Source of the DNA: Bacteroidota bacterium
GTDB lineage: Bacteria > Bacteroidota > Bacteroidia > Chitinophagales > Chitinophagaceae
Direction: 5' to 3'
Length of the DNA: 34,931 nt
NCBI GenBank assembly: GCA_018267585.1
Contig: JAFDYE010000320.1
Location: 1 to 34,931 of the forward strand
The notes beneath the pieces were generated by a model. That model ran no database searches. It was not told the DNA's origin and worked only from the letters and a program-made list of their open reading frames with translations. Position numbers and translations under genes: made by a program. Below, piece by piece: positions 31,401 through 34,931 of the stretch. Numbering within the stretch: position 1 is the first letter of the stretch; the number at the start of each line of letters is the position of its first letter.

Positions 31401-32006
31401 GGTTCCGACCCTACTTCCTTCCTGTCGTATACGGGGAGGCGTGATCCGCTGATCGATATGGGAACCGCCACCAGTATCCGGTATCATGCGCTGAGCCTGA
31501 TCGCGGACTTCCATGTGGTCTTCGGAAATCACAAGCGGCTGAACTCTATTTATAATGGAATGGCCGGATCGTGGGCGGGTCTTCCGGCCTCGGACCAGAA
31601 CCTGCCCAAGGAGCTGGTGGATCGCTGGCGGGCGCCGGGGGATGAAAAGCATACCAATATACCCGCTTTCACCAATTGGTACCAGCAGGCCGGCTATCTA
31701 CATATCCCGACGTTGAACGGATACACCGACTATGTATCGCCCTATACCATGTACGATCTGTCGACGGCGAGGGTCGTCAACGGAAGCTATGTCCGGTGCA
31801 AGTCACTTTCTTTAAGGTATACGCCGCCCGCGGCCTTAATGAAAGGAATGGGTATCAAGAGCAGTACTATTTCGGGTACCGTAAACAATCCATTCGTTAT
31901 TAAAAGCAAGGACATGCGCTGGCAGGATCCGGAGATCGACAATGCCGGCGGGACTGCGCTGCCGATAACGGCCTCTTATTATCTGACCGTGAACATAACC
32001 TTTTAA
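28419..32006 (+). CDS. SusC/RagA TonB-dependent transporter with STN signalling domain
   Basis: This 1195-residue outer-membrane importer is taken from ATG 28419; the in-frame extension upstream only reads through tandem repeats. After a signal peptide (ending SLRAQ, about residue 43) comes an STN domain (about 48-115, VNFSAKNVSLQDALGTLRMIS), which signals to the FecR-like protein. Then follow a carboxypeptidase-D-regulatory-like domain (FIVEGQVVDRKGFPLSNASVQVVG), a TonB box (YVVTGYQ), a plug (LQGKVPGLVLTNPSGSPSS, IRIRGTSTILG) and the barrel ending YYLTVNITF. Transducer SusC proteins of this type sense their own substrate. The substrate is unknown: no enzyme gene for a sugar is nearby, and the company of a protease suggests a peptide or glycopeptide as one possibility. 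Confidence 0.95.
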   Translation: MRFDLLPPVAGRVKRAAISPAAWLLLFFLSAGSSLRAQETRPLDKRVNFSAKNVSLQDALGTLRMISGAAITFNYEEVDKQPRITLHLTNETVRRILEKILVQTSLQYIEDDNGGVILSPRKNRRDQVRGSLGFIVEGQVVDRKGFPLSNASVQVVGEKYGATTDGNGLFRTVVTEGMVLRVSYLGMKTVDHAIKGRDFVRIMMDTVPAVMNDYVVTGYQNIDKRMLTSSVYTLTPDKFLESGVPSVSQMLQGKVPGLVLTNPSGSPSSTPKIRIRGTSTILGNASPVWVVDGIIREDPVDLNPLQINAALQDAQSANFSIVGNAIAGLNPYDIESITFLKDASATAIYGIRAANGVIVVKTKRGKPGPIALSYTTSVGFTGRPSYRNIDAMNSKERIDVSREAAEKGTYYADVPLPASYEGLLQQLYTRNITQDQFDRQVGQLETMNTDWLKILARNQFNQTHSIGISGGAGRTTYYASLGYTDMSGAFQGDNNKLYSMLVNLDGAINNKINFSVHVDGSYRTSDQFYKVNPSDYALKTSRAISADSPYVKNWAHPVSGGTQPLHYSILNELAQTGNTNSTQGFNASAVLAWHILPGLTYSGTFGGALNSDRSFVYAAERSYYITTLRGYDYGAAANGSALQHYSLFPFGGIGIPGSTSGLTYTVRNQLDFNHNFFGGRDQLTVTAIQELRSTKSQGSTSQELGYYPDRGQTYYSSYYATLNPNPMLRHYVQTTDRVDNTMSWIGSASYRLRKRYTVNANIRTDGNNRFGQYANQKFLPTWSVSGRWDIGEEPWLTKSDILSGWEMHLSYGTQGNVVTNVGPNLIANYPQSPVDPSTNEYILSLQSLPYPDLRWEKTHQWNGGTSLNLFNGHVMLGVDAYYKKSNDLIVTKNIPEEYGIPQMYMNYGSMDNYGFEGNLTVTPIRRKDFTWDQTFIYSQNYNKVIQSDLKYTYADFLSGNAIVPGKPLGALYSYAYTGLSHQYGIPQYDLGPAKGSDPTSFLSYTGRRDPLIDMGTATSIRYHALSLIADFHVVFGNHKRLNSIYNGMAGSWAGLPASDQNLPKELVDRWRAPGDEKHTNIPAFTNWYQQAGYLHIPTLNGYTDYVSPYTMYDLSTARVVNGSYVRCKSLSLRYTPPAALMKGMGIKSSTISGTVNNPFVIKSKDMRWQDPEIDNAGGTALPITASYYLTVNITF

Positions 32007-32015
32007 TATACTGTT

Positions 32016-33539
32016 ATGAGAAATTATTCAACATCCTTCCTGCTATTGCTGATCGTCCTGGGAGGCGTTTCCTGTAAAAAATTCCTGCAAGAGAGAGACC
32101 AGAGCGAGATGACGCCGGTGACAACGGAATCGTATAGCGAGCTCTTTTTCGGGACTGGCTATCCCCTGTCCTCGATCATATATCAACAGGCGACGAGCCT
32201 TATGGACGATGACATCCAGGTGTATATGGGACCCAATGGCGACCCCACCATCCCACCGCAGGTGTTGCCGGCTTTTTCCTGGCAGGCAGATTTTTTCCGG
32301 CAATTGATCGCCTCCAAGTTTGATGGTTCAGGGGGGACGATCGATGGCTACAAGAATTATTACCAGAGTCTTGTCGGCTGCAATATCGCCCTCCAGTATG
32401 TAGATGGTTCTGTCGGGACGCAGGCGGACAAGGATTTTCTGAAAGGACAGGCATTCGCCTTGCGCGCCTACTATTATCTTCAGCTGGTCAATCTTTATGG
32501 CCGGCCCTATAATGACTCGACCATCAGTCCGGACAAGAGTCCCGGCGTGCCGCTGATCCTGAGTTCAAACCTGTCTGCGGATCTCCCTGCCCGCAGCAGT
32601 GTTGCGAAAGTGTACGACCAGATCGTGCGAGACCTGGATAGCGCATCCGCCAGACTGGATGGAGCAAAGCGGACGGGAGATGTCTTCCGGCTTGACCATA
32701 TTTCCACGCATTTGCTGGCTTCCCGGGTGAGCCTGTATATGGGCCGGTGGGATGATGTGATCAACCATGCCAGCTATGTGCTGAAATACCATCCGCAGCT
32801 GATGGACCTTAATACCTGGGGATTGAATACCGGATGGGCTTATGGTCAGGGTACTTTTAAGACCATCATCGGGAACGGAAATCCCGAGACGCTCTGGGCC
32901 TTCGGTAATATAGGGGAGAATGCTCCGATGAACGACCTTATCTCCTGTGATGTATCGGAGGACCTGGCCAGGCAGTTCGACCCGATGGACCTGCGTAGCC
33001 AGATCTATTTTGGCGCTATCCCGCCTTTTTTGTCACAATGGATATCTCCGCTTTTTGTATCGCAGAAACGCGACCCGGCCAGTTCGGGCGGGATCGCCAA
33101 CGCAGTCATCGGGTGTTCGTTCCGCAGTTCGGAAGCCTATCTGAACCGTGCCGAGGCTTATGCGCAGAAATACCTGGCGACCGGAGATGCGAGCGCCGCG
33201 CAAAACGCCCTCAATGATCTCAATACGCTGCGGTCCAAGCGGTACGATCCGTCGGTATTCCAACCGCTGGGCGCCATGCCGGCGGACTCCTTGTTACGGT
33301 TCTGCCGCAATGAGCGCAGGAGGGAATTTTTCGGTGAGGGTCAACGCTGGTTTGATCTGCGCAGGTATGGCATGCCGTCGATCACCCATCTTTATTCCCC
33401 GGTGTCGGGCACGATCCAAAAGTATGTACTGAACGCGCATGATCCGCAGTATACCCTGCAGATACCGCCCACGGCGCTGCTCCTGAACCCTAACCTGGAG
33501 CAAAATCCTGCAGGGCCGACGAGGAATCCATCCAATTAA
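32016..33539 (+). CDS. SusD/RagB-family substrate-binding lipoprotein
   Basis: This is a 507-residue surface lipoprotein partner of the preceding SusC, 9 nt upstream. The signal peptide ends in a lipobox (LGGVSC, cysteine at about 21, then KKFLQERDQSEMTPV). SusD hallmarks include FLKGQAFALRAYYYLQLVNLYGRPYND, SSEAYLNRAEAYAQKYLATGD, LNDLNTLRSKRYD and FCRNERRREFFGEGQRWFDLRRYGMPSI. The C-terminal part is shorter than usual after that motif (ends RNPSN). It would bind the same unknown substrate. Confidence 0.95.
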   Translation: MRNYSTSFLLLLIVLGGVSCKKFLQERDQSEMTPVTTESYSELFFGTGYPLSSIIYQQATSLMDDDIQVYMGPNGDPTIPPQVLPAFSWQADFFRQLIASKFDGSGGTIDGYKNYYQSLVGCNIALQYVDGSVGTQADKDFLKGQAFALRAYYYLQLVNLYGRPYNDSTISPDKSPGVPLILSSNLSADLPARSSVAKVYDQIVRDLDSASARLDGAKRTGDVFRLDHISTHLLASRVSLYMGRWDDVINHASYVLKYHPQLMDLNTWGLNTGWAYGQGTFKTIIGNGNPETLWAFGNIGENAPMNDLISCDVSEDLARQFDPMDLRSQIYFGAIPPFLSQWISPLFVSQKRDPASSGGIANAVIGCSFRSSEAYLNRAEAYAQKYLATGDASAAQNALNDLNTLRSKRYDPSVFQPLGAMPADSLLRFCRNERRREFFGEGQRWFDLRRYGMPSITHLYSPVSGTIQKYVLNAHDPQYTLQIPPTALLLNPNLEQNPAGPTRNPSN

Positions 33540-33556
33540 ACTATAAATCCAGTAAT

Positions 33557-34432
33557 ATGGCTACACAATATAAACCCTTAATGTCCGGATACGTAAGTGT
33601 CTGCATTGTTTTCCCGGCGTTGCTGACTTTGCTGACTGTCGCCTGCCAGAAGGAGTCGGCTCTGACCCCCTCGCCGGCAAAGCCTTTGTATACGCTGCCG
33701 CAGGGCAATCATTCTTACGACCAGTCCATCCTACAGTTCTATCAGAATTACCATAGCCTTATTCTGTACCGTTATGACAGCATTGCTTACAATTATAATG
33801 TGACGGGCCCGTTGAACCCGGATTTGGCGATGACGGTGGCCGATACCAATTATATTTCCCCGGCGTTGGATTTTCTTCATGCCAACTGGCTGGACCTCTA
33901 TCCCAGCGCCTTTTTGCAGCAGACCCTGCCGTACAAGATACTGCTGTCGTCGCAGATCAGCGTCGCGAATATCTTTTTCGGCCAGGTCAGGGATTATAGC
34001 TATTACCCTGCGATGGGTGGCCTGAACTATGTCGCTTTTGGACTTGTGAACGATTCTCTGCAGACCCTGAGTGCCCGGCAGGTCGATTCGACGCGGGGAT
34101 TGCTGCAACAGGCCTTCTGGCAACAGGCGGTCCAGAATAAGATGATCGAGCGGCCTGGTGCCTTCGACTCGCTGACCAATTATGCCCAGGTGGATCAGAC
34201 CAACCTGCGTCAAAATGGGATGTTCTTTTATCACCCATATGGTAATAACGGCGTGGTGGATTTCCTGGACTATATCCGGGTGATCACCTCCACCGACTCA
34301 ACCACGATGAGCAATACCTGGCTGTCGCCCGCGGTCGATGTCAATGGGCTTTATGCTGCGAAGTACAATATGATCCTGGACTATTACATCCAGAATTATG
34401 GAGTGAATTTGCAGGCCATCGGGAACAAATAA
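33557..34432 (+). CDS. Lipoprotein resembling the SusCD-linked zinc metallohydrolase family, HExxH lost
   Basis: This is a 291-residue predicted lipoprotein with the lipobox LTVAC (Cys30). Its architecture and place after susC and susD recall the substrate-import-associated zinc metallohydrolase lipoproteins of Bacteroidota: an early segment with YRYDS, about 100 residues on a PYKILL strand, a helix where the family has the HExxH motif, and a final KYNMILDYYIQNYGVNLQAI helix. Where the family reads roughly IQHEFAH, this protein reads LQQAFWQ (QAFWQ at 185-189), so both zinc-binding histidines and the glutamate appear replaced. If the match is right it is a non-catalytic relative that may simply bind the substrate. 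The family link is from memory and needs a profile search. It is 17 nt after susD. Confidence 0.65.
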   Translation: MATQYKPLMSGYVSVCIVFPALLTLLTVACQKESALTPSPAKPLYTLPQGNHSYDQSILQFYQNYHSLILYRYDSIAYNYNVTGPLNPDLAMTVADTNYISPALDFLHANWLDLYPSAFLQQTLPYKILLSSQISVANIFFGQVRDYSYYPAMGGLNYVAFGLVNDSLQTLSARQVDSTRGLLQQAFWQQAVQNKMIERPGAFDSLTNYAQVDQTNLRQNGMFFYHPYGNNGVVDFLDYIRVITSTDSTTMSNTWLSPAVDVNGLYAAKYNMILDYYIQNYGVNLQAIGNK

Positions 34433-34457
34433 TTTGTTGGCAGTGCATTGAATTAAG

Positions 34458-34497
34458 ATCCGGGCTGCGGGGTAATACCTGCAGCCCGGATTCGTTT
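34458..34497 (+). terminator. Intrinsic terminator of the fecR-susCD operon
   Basis: ATCCGGGCTGC (34458-34468) pairs perfectly with GCAGCCCGGAT (34481-34491), and three further pairs can form inside. A moderately T-rich tail (TCGTTTT) follows. It lies 25 nt after the lipoprotein stop. Confidence 0.8.
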
Positions 34498-34567
34498 TGC
34501 GGAGTGGTTATGTGGTGGTGACGGGGGATATAATGTGTTGGACCATTTAAAAAAATAGGGGTGGCCG

Positions 34568-34598
34568 ATCACCCTTTTCTTAGGACGGGTTGCCTTTA
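34568..34598 (+). promoter_or_regulatory. Putative ECF-sigma promoter, copy 3 (ABC transporter gene)
   Basis: ATCACCC at 34568-34574 and TTGCCTTTA at 34590-34598 are separated by 15 bp, as in copies 1 and 2. It ends only 4 nt before the ABC ATG, so if it is a -10 block the message would be nearly leaderless. This is closer than in the other two copies (25 and 23 nt). Confidence 0.6.
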
Positions 34599-34602
34599 TT
34601 TT

Positions 34603-34931
34603 ATGAGCAGCATTTTAACCATCGAACGGCTGTCGCACAAGTACAGCAGTACCTGGGCCATCCGGGATATCAATATGGAAATCCACCAGAACGGGGTGGT
34701 AGGTCTCCTGGGATCGAATGGCGCGGGTAAATCCACGACCATGAATATTGTATGTGGTGTCCTTAATCAGACCGAAGGGAGGGTATTGATCAACGGAAGG
34801 GACCTTCGCGAAGAGACTGAAGCCGCCAAACGGGATATCGGCTTTTTGCCGCAGAACCCGCCCTTGTATACCGACCTGACCATTGACGAATATCTTGTCT
34901 ATTGTGCCGAACTGCGGATGATACCCAGGGA
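34603..34931 (+). CDS. ABC transporter ATP-binding protein, N-terminal part
   Basis: The first 109 codons of an ABC ATPase run off the right edge. The start MSSILTIERLSHKYSSTWAIRDINMEI is typical. Walker A is GSNGAGKST (about 38-46), followed by the usual GVLNQTEGRVLINGRDLREE stretch and the Q-loop GFLPQNPPLYTDLTIDEYL. It is similar in type to the CcmA/GldA-like exporter ATPases of Bacteroidota, but the transported substrate cannot be told without the rest of the operon. It is preceded by the third copy of the putative ECF promoter. Confidence 0.93.
   Translation, partial: MSSILTIERLSHKYSSTWAIRDINMEIHQNGVVGLLGSNGAGKSTTMNIVCGVLNQTEGRVLINGRDLREETEAAKRDIGFLPQNPPLYTDLTIDEYLVYCAELRMIPR

Noticed and set aside
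33380-33410. A fourth copy of the ATCACCC element inside the second susD gene
   Set aside because: ATCACCC is followed after 15 nt by TGTCG, not TTGCC, and it lies inside coding sequence.
34433-34567. A small gene between the lipoprotein and the ABC gene
   Set aside because: The stretch holds only the terminator and a short unstructured lead-in; no frame with coding character was found.

Overview
The window looks like chromosomal DNA of a GC-rich member of the Bacteroidota, most likely a Chitinophagaceae-type soil bacterium. The reasons are two SusC/SusD outer-membrane import pairs, a FecI/FecR-type sigma and anti-sigma pair next to an STN-domain SusC, Bacteroidota promoters (TTTG, 19 bp, TAnnTTTG), weak Shine-Dalgarno sequences and Bacteroidota-specific lipoproteins. 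The placement is inferred from gene content only.

Left part (1-2152, minus strand): a partial unknown gene, a secreted alpha/beta hydrolase, an SMR exporter of the SugE/Gdx type and a Crp/Fnr-type regulator.

Region 2157-18043 (minus strand) is one tightly packed polysaccharide utilisation locus (PUL). In transcription order it holds SusC, SusD, a secreted unassigned helical glycosidase-like protein, a DUF2961/GH172 protein, a LacI regulator, a DUF6786-like lipoprotein, an L-fucose/D-arabinose isomerase, a FucP-type symporter, an AraB-type ribulokinase and a second LacI regulator. Gaps are 6-23 nt, or a 4-nt overlap, and the Crp-like gene follows 4 nt later. The locus has FucI and FucP but no fuculose aldolase, and AraB but no AraA or AraD. 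The route that fits is D-arabinofuranoside glycan to D-arabinose to D-ribulose to D-ribulose 5-phosphate. The promoter in front of susC carries three LacI-type operators. A perfect palindrome fills the -33/-7 spacer, a second site sits on the predicted start of transcription, and a third lies in the leader.

Centre (18044-22513): a 658-nt divergent intergenic region, a type II glutamine synthetase with a good promoter, a structured leader and a clear terminator, a small DUF3606-like gene and a MacB/FtsX-type permease.

Right part (22742-34931, plus strand): an S41/PDZ tail-specific protease plus TlpA-like thioredoxin operon, then an ECF sigma factor, FecR-like anti-sigma, STN-SusC, SusD and a lipoprotein whose metalloprotease HExxH motif appears to be lost, and finally the start of an ABC transporter ATPase gene. 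A two-block element (ATCACCC, 15 nt, TTGCCTTT) with identical spacing stands just upstream of the protease, the anti-sigma and the ABC genes. It is absent from the other intergenic regions I read. I propose it is the promoter of the ECF sigma factor encoded here, which would tie the three operons into one regulon. Several genes in this half carry young tandem repeats.
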